In this document: positions 1 to 5,990 of the stretch, piece after piece | Numbering within the stretch: position 1 is the stretch's first letter | How the letters are laid out: every line of letters begins with the position of its first letter | Source of the DNA: Opitutaceae bacterium UBA4094 | GTDB lineage: Bacteria; Verrucomicrobiota; Verrucomicrobiia; Opitutales; Opitutaceae | NCBI GenBank assembly: GCA_002382525.1 | Contig: DFYA01000285.1 | Coordinates: 8,436 to 14,488 of the forward strand | Reading direction: 5' to 3' | Length of the DNA stretch: 6,053 bases | The notes under the pieces: generated by a model | Seen by the model: the letters and a program-made list of their open reading frames with translations, nothing else | The model's database searches: none | What the model was told of the DNA's origin: nothing | Made by a program: the position numbers and the translations under genes

Positions 1-788
1 AGTGGAAAAACGGCCCGTCCGTCGGCGAGATACGTGTGATTTGCCATCGCAATTTCGGCGTCGGTTCCGACGGCATTCTCTGGGGCCCCTTGCCCTCCGA
101 GAAATCCGAGTTCGGACTGCGTATCTTCAACCCCGATGGGTCCGAGGCCGAAAAATCCGGTAACGGCCTGCGCATTTTCTCGCGGTATCTCTGGGACCAG
201 AAACTCGCCAAGAGCGACACCTTCACCATCGAAACGCCCGGCGGCCACGTTCAGTCCGTCATCAAAGAGAACGGTAAACTCATCACCGTGGACATGGGCT
301 CGGTGAGTTTCACCAGCACCAAGATTCCTCACGTCGGCCCGGAGCGCGAAGTTCTGAACGAACAGATTACCGTGCTCGACCGCACGTTCACCTATTGTTC
401 CGCCACCATCGGTAACCCGCACTGTGTCGTGCCGTTGCCGGAGGTCACCGCCGAGCTGGCTCACAAATACGGCCCGCACCTGGAAACGCACGCCAACTTC
501 CCGCGTAAAACCAACGTGCAATTTCTCCAAGTGCTCGACCGCAAAAACATCCGCATCGAAATCTGGGAGCGCGGCGCCGGCTACACGCTCGCGTCCGGCA
601 GCAGCTCCAGCGCGGCTGCTTCGGTCGCGCACAAACTCGGGCTGGTCGACGCCGAACTGACGGTGCACATGCCCGGCGGCACCATCGGTATCGAGATCGG
701 CGAGGGTTTCGCGATCCGAATGACCGGCTCGGTCAACAAGGTCGCCGTCGGCGACCTGCACCCCGAGCTGTTCGAGGTGACGGTCTAA
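1..788 (+). CDS. dapF: Diaminopimelate epimerase-like protein (DapF family), 5' end missing, both catalytic Cys replaced by Ser
   Basis: Canonical DapF interconverts LL- and meso-diaminopimelate in the cytoplasm for lysine and peptidoglycan synthesis. The reading frame is open from base 3 (WKNGPSVGEIRV...), so the true start lies upstream and roughly 20-30 N-terminal residues are missing. Family landmarks occur in order: HRNFGVGSDG near the N-terminus, NPDGSEAEKSGNGLR (around 130-170), GNPHCV (around 412-429), and ERGAGYTLASGSSSS (around 567-611), with a glycine-rich C-terminus. The His of GNPHC and the Glu-Arg of ERGAG, which bind substrate in the family, are kept. The first catalytic cysteine (normally xCGNGxR) is Ser, codon TCC at 156-158. 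The second (normally ACGTG or ACGSG) is also Ser, TCC at 594-596. The fold assignment is firm, but normal epimerase activity is doubtful. It may be a divergent DapF subfamily or a related epimerase/isomerase/dehydratase. The gene ends at a strong terminator and faces the redoxin gene. Confidence 0.88.
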   Translation, partial: WKNGPSVGEIRVICHRNFGVGSDGILWGPLPSEKSEFGLRIFNPDGSEAEKSGNGLRIFSRYLWDQKLAKSDTFTIETPGGHVQSVIKENGKLITVDMGSVSFTSTKIPHVGPEREVLNEQITVLDRTFTYCSATIGNPHCVVPLPEVTAELAHKYGPHLETHANFPRKTNVQFLQVLDRKNIRIEIWERGAGYTLASGSSSSAAASVAHKLGLVDAELTVHMPGGTIGIEIGEGFAIRMTGSVNKVAVGDLHPELFEVTV

Positions 789-797
789 CTCGAAAAC

Positions 798-831
798 GAA
801 AAAGCCCGCCGAACAATCGGCGGGCTTTTTC
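798..831. terminator. Bidirectional Rho-independent terminator
   Basis: A perfect inverted repeat pairs GAAAAAGCCCGCCGA (798-812) with the bases at 817-831 around a four-base ACAA loop. The GC-rich core is GCCCGCCGA/TCGGCGGGC. An A-run on the left arm and a T-run on the right arm give a U-tract in either direction. It starts 10 bases after the dapF-like stop and lies about 60 bases beyond the stop of the convergent redoxin gene, so it probably ends both transcripts. Confidence 0.92.
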
Positions 832-892
832 TCCTTACGGATCGGCGGCGACGTCTCGAAGCGCGGAAAGCGCATTCGCCTCGCCGTGTCGC

Positions 893-1507
893 TCAGTATT
901 TCACCGAGCAACCATACGGCTGCGAGGTGCTCTTCTCGACTGCCGTGCCGCTCTTCACGGCGGCGAGCGCGGCCTTTACATAGTTCTCCGCCTTGGCGAT
1001 GTCGGCCGTGTCGGTCGACTTGATGCTGTCGATCGCTCCATTGTAAACGAGCGTGCCTTCGCCGGTGATAACATACATCTGCGGGGTGGTCTTGGCCCCG
1101 TAGGCCTTGCCGACTTTGCCGTCCGCATCGCGCAGATAGGCGGTCGCGGCGGCACCGGTTTTTTCCAACCAAGCGGCGGCTTTTTTCTCGTCGTAGTCGC
1201 CTTGTTTACCCGGCGCAGCCGAGTTGATCAACAGCCACACCACGCCGTCGGCAGTCGCGGTTTTTTGCATCGAGGGGATGTTGCCGCTCTTTTCGTAGTG
1301 TTTCACCACAAACGGACATTCCGGATTCACCCATTCGAGCACCACGGTCTTGCCCTTAAAGTCGGAGAGGTTGTGCGAGGTGCCTTTGATATCCGTGAGC
1401 GTGAACTCGGGCGCGGGTTGACCGATGACAGCGGCGGCGTGAAGACCGGCGGAGAAAACAATGGCAGCCACAGTCGCGAAACAGGAACGTAAGGTAGAGG
1501 TGATCAT
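893..1507 (-). CDS. Exported thioredoxin-fold (redoxin, AhpC/TSA-like) protein
   Basis: A 204-residue protein. Residues 1-24 look like a Sec signal peptide: Arg at 7, hydrophobic core ATVAAIVFSAG, cleavage probably after LHA. The mature start VIGQPAPEFTLTDIKG is typical of the AhpC/TSA-redoxin branch. The active site region is WVNPECPFVVKHY with a single cysteine at 64, not a CxxC pair. The expected cis-proline is at 142 (KTTPQMYVI). The only other mature cysteine is Cys200 in the C-terminal PYGCSVKY, and as I recall such a tail is shared by this redoxin subgroup; it could act as a resolving cysteine. A periplasmic thiol peroxidase or thiol-disulfide role is inferred, and the substrate is unknown. 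The start at 1507 was chosen because it sits directly before the signal peptide. An in-frame ATG at 1546 would add 13 residues. No strong Shine-Dalgarno sequence is seen (AGGGA about 12 bases before the ATG). The gene stands alone, divergent from the exosortase locus. Confidence 0.88.
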   Translation of the reverse strand: MITSTLRSCFATVAAIVFSAGLHAAAVIGQPAPEFTLTDIKGTSHNLSDFKGKTVVLEWVNPECPFVVKHYEKSGNIPSMQKTATADGVVWLLINSAAPGKQGDYDEKKAAAWLEKTGAAATAYLRDADGKVGKAYGAKTTPQMYVITGEGTLVYNGAIDSIKSTDTADIAKAENYVKAALAAVKSGTAVEKSTSQPYGCSVKY

Positions 1508-1606
1508 AACGCTACGTAGTCCCTGACGCAGAATCGTTTGTTCCATTCCTGTTAAGCATGGGGTTGCTGATCGAGAGTATGCCACGTTACCCTGCGTAGA
1601 TAACAC
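1508..1606. promoter_or_regulatory. Divergent intergenic region between redoxin and exosortase locus
   Basis: This gap of 99 bases separates two genes read away from each other, so promoters for both should lie in or near it. I see only weak candidates. On the minus strand there is TTAACA (reverse complement of bases near 1550-1555, one mismatch to TTGACA) without a good -10 at 16-18 bases, and CATACT nearer the plus-strand gene. On the plus strand TAGATA (1597-1602) lies too close to the ATG at 1607 for an ordinary leader. An 8-base palindrome CTACGTAG is at 1512-1519. No operator can be named. Confidence 0.35.
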
Positions 1607-3085
1607 ATGGGGTGGCTTTCCGATTTTTTCCGCTTGGCGTGGGGCTTCCTCTACTGGAACACCCGCAAATCGGCATACCGTCTGCGCCGAGGTCAGGGGC
1701 GTTGCCCGTGTCAGCACGCCAGCGATTCTGGACGTGCTTGGGAAACGTCGTGTGAAGCCGTCATTCACTGGAATCGCCCCGAGCGTTTTCGGCGCCTGTG
1801 TCCGCTGCTTCAAAAGAACCGGGACGGCGCGTGGCGGTGTTCGGTTGACCGCGCCGACGTGCGCCCGTTCTGGGGCCGCGCTGCCATCTTCTATGTGAGC
1901 GCGGGCCTCGTCCTTTATCTCGTCGCAACGCTCGCCGTCTTCGGGTTTCTCCGCCAAGTCGGCTACCGCGTGACCTACGCGGGCGTGTTGTGGCCGCCCG
2001 CTTGGCACCACTTCAACAGCATCCGCACCGATTTCTTCCTGCGTAAATATCAAGCGGCAACCGAGGCGGGCGACATGCGGACCGCACTCATGTCGCTGTC
2101 GACCGCCTACGAGCTTCAGCCCCAAAACTACGCGGCCGGACGCCAGCTCGCTCAACTCAGCCAAGTCGCGCAACCCGGGCTATCCGACCAAGTTTATCGG
2201 CGCCTACTCAACGACCACCCGGACGAAGCCGAGGCCACCGCTCAGGTGTGGTTTCGCGCACTCTTGGCCCGCGGCGATTTCGTCGCCGTGCAAAACCTCG
2301 CCGCAGAACGCATCGTCGCCGCCCCCAACCAAGCCAGCGCGTGGATTAACGCGTTTCTCTTCGCCAACCGGCGCACGGGCGACGCCCCGGCGCGCGCCCG
2401 CCTCGCCGCGCAGCCGACCCTGCCCGAGACGGCGCGATTCCTCCTCGTGCTCGCCACCGACCTCGACGCGACGAAGACTCCTCAACACGCCCGCGAGCGT
2501 CTCTTGGTCGCGGCTGCGACGGCGCCAGACGGACTGGCATTTTTCAACGTCGCCCGCGAACTCATCGCGCGCGGGTTTGCCCAGGATGCGTTGGAATGGA
2601 TCGAGCGGCGGCCCGGCCTGCTGGGGCCGCGCGACATTTTACCACTGCGCCTCGACGCCCTCGCCGCATTGGGATGGTCAACCACCCTGCACAGCGAGGT
2701 GGAAAACCTGCTCATCGGTCCAACTCACCCCACAATCATCGAGTTACTGAGTGCGCATCTGATCCGCTACCCCGCCACCGGAGTGCGCGAGCACGTGTTT
2801 GCGCGACTCGAACGCGGACCGCTCCCGAAGGACGGCACAAGCTACCCCGCTTATCTGTCGCTATTCTGTGCCGCCGGAGCGGGGCGCGATGAGGCGCGCC
2901 TGCATTGGACTGCGGCGCGCATCAAAGAGATTCTCCGGGACAACTTCCGCAGCCTCGACGCCGTAGGCTCTGCTCTTCTCGACGGGAACCGAACGAGGCG
3001 GATCGAAAATTTTCTCCCCGCGTTGCAGCCGCTGCCGCTGGACGTCAGCTACGCTTTGTTCGAGCATTACGACCCCCAGCCCTGA
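1607..3085 (+). CDS. Membrane-anchored TPR-like helical-repeat protein with a Cys-rich N-terminus, exosortase partner
   Basis: A 492-residue protein that I cannot assign to a named family. Residues 1-20 are aromatic and hydrophobic (GWLSDFFRLAWGFLYW). Residues 30-80 hold five cysteines at 33, 35, 49, 65 and 78, within RCPCQH, ETSCEA, RRLCPLL and WRCSV, suggesting a metal-binding or disulfide module. One transmembrane helix covers about 93-115 (IFYVSAGLVLYLVATLAVFGF). The basic residues before it suggest a cytoplasmic N-terminus and an exported C-terminal part. From about residue 135 to the end, alternating helices resemble tetratricopeptide repeats, for example around YQAATEAGDMRTALMSLSTA, YRRLLNDHPDEAEA and LAAERIVAAPNQASAWINA. 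The stop codon overlaps the exosortase start by one base (TGATG), so the two are probably translationally coupled and functionally linked. TPR proteins also occur in other exosortase/exopolysaccharide loci. No Shine-Dalgarno is visible before the ATG. A scaffold or assembly role is inferred. Confidence 0.8.
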   Translation: MGWLSDFFRLAWGFLYWNTRKSAYRLRRGQGRCPCQHASDSGRAWETSCEAVIHWNRPERFRRLCPLLQKNRDGAWRCSVDRADVRPFWGRAAIFYVSAGLVLYLVATLAVFGFLRQVGYRVTYAGVLWPPAWHHFNSIRTDFFLRKYQAATEAGDMRTALMSLSTAYELQPQNYAAGRQLAQLSQVAQPGLSDQVYRRLLNDHPDEAEATAQVWFRALLARGDFVAVQNLAAERIVAAPNQASAWINAFLFANRRTGDAPARARLAAQPTLPETARFLLVLATDLDATKTPQHARERLLVAAATAPDGLAFFNVARELIARGFAQDALEWIERRPGLLGPRDILPLRLDALAALGWSTTLHSEVENLLIGPTHPTIIELLSAHLIRYPATGVREHVFARLERGPLPKDGTSYPAYLSLFCAAGAGRDEARLHWTAARIKEILRDNFRSLDAVGSALLDGNRTRRIENFLPALQPLPLDVSYALFEHYDPQP

Positions 3086-4683
3086 TGCCCTCCGCAACGC
3101 CGACCACCCCTCCACACCTCACCCCGTCCGCATGGATTGTGGTCGCCATGGCGGGGCTGTTGACCGCCTGCCTGTGCTGGATGCTCTGGCCGGACTGGCA
3201 GTCCAATCCGGACCTCTCGCACGGCTTGTTTGCGCCTGTGTTGTTTCTCCTCCTCCTGCACGAGAGTCGGCGACGCGGCCCGTTCCGGTTTCCGGAGGAC
3301 ACGCTCATCGTGCGGCTCACGCGCGGCGTTGCGTTGATCTGCGGGCTCGTCTCGGTCGCCATGGCGGGGCTCTTCGCGGCGGCGGTCGAGTGGTCGCACC
3401 CGCTGGTCGGCATGTCGCTCGCGCTCGCGCTTTCCGGCCTTCTGCTCGGCGCGTTGCTCTGGTTGTCTTCGGCCACGATGCGCGTCGTGCCTCTCAACTG
3501 GGCGTCATTTGTCGCCGTAGCTTTCTGGCCGTTGTGCGCCCCGTTTCCTCCGGGACTGTATTCGCGTATCACGCTGCAACTACAGTTTTGGGTCACCGAG
3601 ATCGTGCTCAACGCGCTTCATCTCCTCGGTATCGCCGCGTCCACCTCGGGCAATATCATCCTACTGGCAACCACCAGCGTTGGCGTCGAAGAGGCGTGCA
3701 GCGGTGTGCGCAGTCTCGTTTCGTGTTTCTTCGCGGCGTTATTCTTCTCCGCTACTTTGGTGCGGCGGCCTTGGGCACGCTTTGCTTTGATTGCGATCGC
3801 GCCGCTCCTGGCCTTTGGGATGAACGTTGTTCGCTCATTAGGGCTCACGCTCCTCGCCAACGGCGGAGTGGACATCAGTGGCACTTGGCACGATCTCACC
3901 GGGTTCGCCGTGCTCGGCGTGACCGCGCTGATGTTAGGCGGGCTTGCGCTTTGGCTCGAAGGACCTGAAACGCCTCCACAAGCCGGAGTCGCCGCGCCTT
4001 CGCGTCCGGCGACCCGCCCTTGGGGCGTTTTCGCAGCGTTTGGAACAGCCGCCGCGCTCATCGTTTTTTTTGTGGCCAACACCCATGGTCCCGCCCGCGA
4101 CGCGAGCCCCCCGCCCGACCTCCAAGTGCTCCTGCCCACCCAGCCCGCCGGTTGGGATCGCGTGCACACCGAGAATCTTTACCGCTTCGCTTCCGTCCTC
4201 GAAACGGAGCACCTCGTTCAACGCACTTACCTCCGTCGTGGCGACGCCGCCAACGCCGAACCAGTACAGATCACCCTCTACCTCGCGTATTGGTCGCCGG
4301 GGCAAGCGCCGGTGAGTCTTGTTGCCGCCCACACCCCCGAGGCCTGTTGGCCCGGTGGCGGTTGGACCACGCAACCCACTGCGCCGATAACGCGACCGTT
4401 TGCATCCGGCCAACGTTTCCTGCCGCCTCCCGAATACCGAGCTTTTGCCCAAGCGAGCTTCCTGCAACATGTCTGGTATTGGCACCTCTACGATGGTCGC
4501 TCAATCACCCAGAAAGACCCGCGCTCTCCCCTCCAACTGCTCAAACTCGCCTGGAACTACGGCTTTCGCACCGCGGGCGAACAGATGTTTGTCCGCGTGT
4601 CCAGCAACCGCCCATGGGACGAGATTCACGATGATCCACTGCTCGTCGAAATCCTCGCCCGGCTGGAACCCTTCGGACTTTAA
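3085..4683 (+). CDS. Exosortase with fused EpsI-like (DUF3485) C-terminal domain
   Basis: A 532-residue polytopic inner-membrane protein. Exosortases are thought to be cysteine transpeptidases that recognise C-terminal sorting tails (motif, hydrophobic helix, basic end) on exported proteins. Residues 1-290 have about eight hydrophobic segments. NPDLSHGLFAP (41-51) matches the exosortase N-terminal SHG region. The catalytic set is present: Cys205 in VEEACSGVRSL, Arg250 in MNVVRS, His269 in TWHDLTGF; Arg209 is also conserved. After a last membrane helix (about 313-331), residues 340-532 form an exported EpsI-like domain with AYWSPGQ and HTPEACWPGGGW (His416, Cys421), the signature of DUF3485. 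Fusions of these two modules are known in exosortase systems. The ATG at 3085 overlaps the upstream stop as TGATG. An upstream extension to 2905 is only frame read-through inside the preceding gene. The subtype (Xrt letter) cannot be given, and no cognate sorting-tail protein is in the window. Confidence 0.93.
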   Translation: MPSATPTTPPHLTPSAWIVVAMAGLLTACLCWMLWPDWQSNPDLSHGLFAPVLFLLLLHESRRRGPFRFPEDTLIVRLTRGVALICGLVSVAMAGLFAAAVEWSHPLVGMSLALALSGLLLGALLWLSSATMRVVPLNWASFVAVAFWPLCAPFPPGLYSRITLQLQFWVTEIVLNALHLLGIAASTSGNIILLATTSVGVEEACSGVRSLVSCFFAALFFSATLVRRPWARFALIAIAPLLAFGMNVVRSLGLTLLANGGVDISGTWHDLTGFAVLGVTALMLGGLALWLEGPETPPQAGVAAPSRPATRPWGVFAAFGTAAALIVFFVANTHGPARDASPPPDLQVLLPTQPAGWDRVHTENLYRFASVLETEHLVQRTYLRRGDAANAEPVQITLYLAYWSPGQAPVSLVAAHTPEACWPGGGWTTQPTAPITRPFASGQRFLPPPEYRAFAQASFLQHVWYWHLYDGRSITQKDPRSPLQLLKLAWNYGFRTAGEQMFVRVSSNRPWDEIHDDPLLVEILARLEPFGL

Positions 4684-4689
4684 AACACC

Positions 4690-4782
4690 ATGCTGTTTCG
4701 TCTCACCTCCCGCGAACGTCTCGCCCTCGCCACCATCACCTTTTTACTGACGCTCGGAATCCTTGGAATAGCGGTGCTCTGA
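4690..4782 (+). CDS. Possible 30-residue single-span membrane peptide
   Basis: An ATG six bases after the exosortase stop opens 30 codons ending in TGA: a short polar, basic start (MLFRLTSRERLALA) followed by a hydrophobic stretch TITFLLTLGILGIAVL that could form one membrane helix with its N-terminus inside. Position directly behind the exosortase, right before a terminator-like hairpin, favours it as the last small gene of that unit. No Shine-Dalgarno is visible, and a 30-codon frame could be chance in GC-rich DNA. I do not recognise a family. It is in the same frame as both the exosortase and scpA, but separate stop codons (4681-4683 and 4780-4782) bound it. Confidence 0.5.
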   Translation: MLFRLTSRERLALATITFLLTLGILGIAVL

Positions 4783-4785
4783 CCC

Positions 4786-4818
4786 GTTGTCGCGCCACCG
4801 GGCGCGCAACAAGTTTTT
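4786..4818 (+). terminator. Terminator-like hairpin between the exosortase unit and scpA
   Basis: GTTG, a one-base T bulge and CGCGCC (4786-4796) pair with GGCGCGCAAC (4801-4810) around an ACCG loop. This is followed after AAG by five T residues (4814-4818). The ten-pair GC-rich stem plus T-run has the form of an intrinsic terminator, although the T-run is short and set off by three bases. It starts four bases after the small ORF's stop and ends 39 bases before the scpA start, so it could end the exosortase transcript or attenuate read-through into scpA. Confidence 0.6.
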
Positions 4819-4857
4819 CATTGCCGCGTCCCTGGCGTCGCCAACCATCACCCGACC

Positions 4858-5712
4858 GTGGTCCCCGAAACCGATTATCGCATCAAGCTCCCTGTCTTCG
4901 AGGGACCTCTCGATCTGCTGCTTTTTCTCATCAAGAAAAACGAGATCGATATCTACGATATCCCGATCGTTTCAGTCACCCGCCAATACATCGACGTGCT
5001 GCATTCGATGCAGGACCTCGACCTTGATATCGCGGGAGAATTTTTCGTGATGGCCGCCACGTTGATGGAGATCAAGAGCCGCATGCTCCTCCCTCGCGGA
5101 CAAGCCGCCGTCGATCCCAATGCCACTGAAGAGGAGATGGATCCCCGCTGGGAACTCGTGCACCAGCTCCTCCAATACAAAAAATTCAAGGAGGCCGCCG
5201 CCAAGCTCGACGAGTTGGCCGTGTTTCAACGCGACCTGCTTGCCCGCCACGTCTCCGAACTCGCTGTCACCGAGTCCGAACGCCCGCTTAAAAACGTAGA
5301 CCGCATCGAACTCTGGAACGCGTTCAACATCGTCCTGCGCCGCCTCGCCGAGAAACTCGTCGTTGGCCAGATCCAAGACGAACAGATCACTGTCTCCGAC
5401 AAGATGGAAGAGGTGCTTGAGTTCATCCGCACCCGAAAGACCTTCGTCTTCACCGAGCTTTTCCGCGATCAAGTCGTCACCGTTCGCCTGCTCGTCGCGA
5501 CGTTCATCGCCGTGCTCGAACTCACCCGCCTCGGCAAATTGCGCGTGCGTCAAAACGACGCTTTCACGGATATCGAATGCAGTGCGCGCGACGACTCCGC
5601 CCCGCCCTCACCACCCGAAGAACCGCACGCCGAGACGCCACCGCCGGTCCCCGTCGCCATTCTCGAAAAGCCGCTTGAAACACCTGTGGAAGCAAGCACG
5701 GTAACCGCGTGA
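4858..5712 (+). CDS. scpA: Segregation and condensation protein A (ScpA kleisin)
   Basis: A 284-residue kleisin subunit of the bacterial condensin; ScpA bridges the SMC heads and binds ScpB to organise and segregate the chromosome. The N-terminal kleisin signature YRIKLPVFEGPLDLLLFLIK (residues 7-26), followed by NEIDIYDIPI, is highly characteristic. AATLMEIKSRMLLPRG (66-81) is the second conserved block. A linker with charged helices follows, then a winged-helix C-terminal region (about 175-235) that in the family contacts the SMC head. Residues 245-284 are a Pro/Glu/Ala-rich tail beyond the core. The GTG at 4858 is the first ATG, GTG or TTG in frame after the TGA at 4780 and gives an N-terminus of the usual family length; no Shine-Dalgarno precedes it. 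Its stop overlaps the next gene by four bases (GTGA). Confidence 0.95.
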   Translation: MVPETDYRIKLPVFEGPLDLLLFLIKKNEIDIYDIPIVSVTRQYIDVLHSMQDLDLDIAGEFFVMAATLMEIKSRMLLPRGQAAVDPNATEEEMDPRWELVHQLLQYKKFKEAAAKLDELAVFQRDLLARHVSELAVTESERPLKNVDRIELWNAFNIVLRRLAEKLVVGQIQDEQITVSDKMEEVLEFIRTRKTFVFTELFRDQVVTVRLLVATFIAVLELTRLGKLRVRQNDAFTDIECSARDDSAPPSPPEEPHAETPPPVPVAILEKPLETPVEASTVTA

Positions 5713-5975
5713 GCAACAAACCGAACCGCACTCCCCGCAAGTCCCCGGCCAAACGCGCCGGTTTGCTCGGTGTTGGCTTGGACAACCAAGACGGCCACAA
5801 ACGCGTCACCCAAGGCGAACAATTCGTGCTCGTCGGCGGCTCCGAAGAAACTCATGGCCGCATGACCGAGACCGCCATCAAAACCTTCGAGGAACTGAAA
5901 CGCCGCGATAAACGTCTAGACAGCGTCGATCCGCGCGAACTCGCCGAGATCGTCCATAAGTCCACGCCCCGCTGA
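5709..5975 (+). CDS. Small protein of unknown function coupled to scpA
   Basis: An 88-residue protein starting at a GTG that overlaps the scpA stop as GTGA, which indicates translational coupling. Residues 1-17 are strongly basic (about six Lys/Arg) and probably disordered. Residues 18-50 form a distinctive block, AGLLGVGLDNQDGHKRVTQG followed by EQFVLVGGSEETHGRM, and 52-82 look helical and charged (TETAIKTFEELKRRDKRL). There is no signal peptide or membrane helix, so it should be cytoplasmic. The block resembles conserved hypothetical proteins I associate with Verrucomicrobiota, but this is from memory. The place next to scpA suggests, without proving, a link to chromosome organisation or a shared transcript only. 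Confidence 0.85.
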   Translation: MSNKPNRTPRKSPAKRAGLLGVGLDNQDGHKRVTQGEQFVLVGGSEETHGRMTETAIKTFEELKRRDKRLDSVDPRELAEIVHKSTPR

Positions 5976-5990
5976 CCCCTTTCCCCCAAC

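Noticed and set aside
1512..1519. CTACGTAG palindrome as an operator
   Set aside because: Eight bases is too short to support a binding site without a repeat elsewhere or a known regulator.
1505..1546. Alternative redoxin start at the ATG at 1546 (adds 13 residues)
   Set aside because: Possible, since AGGA abuts that ATG, but the spacing is too short for a ribosome site and the signal peptide is more typical from 1507.
1508..2173. Upstream extension of the minus-strand redoxin frame to 426 residues
   Set aside because: The frame stays open by GC-rich chance opposite the TPR-like gene. The added part has no domain and would put the signal peptide in the middle of the protein. The ATG at 1507 gives a normal exported redoxin.
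2905..3084. Longer exosortase start inside the TPR-like gene
   Set aside because: It would overlap the upstream gene by 180 bases with a charged segment unlike exosortases. The TGATG junction at 3083-3087 is a standard coupled start.
3132..3968. Long plus-strand frame of 278 codons within the exosortase gene
   Set aside because: It is a shadow frame rich in Arg, Ala and His with no motif, entirely inside a gene with clear catalytic residues. The other long antisense frames at 3045-4485 are the same kind of artefact.
4690..5712. Small peptide and ScpA as one protein through read-through of the TGA at 4780 (selenocysteine or suppression)
   Set aside because: They share a frame, but the intervening codons match no ScpA extension. 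The hairpin lies downstream of the stop as a terminator with a T-run, and ScpA starts correctly at the GTG at 4858.
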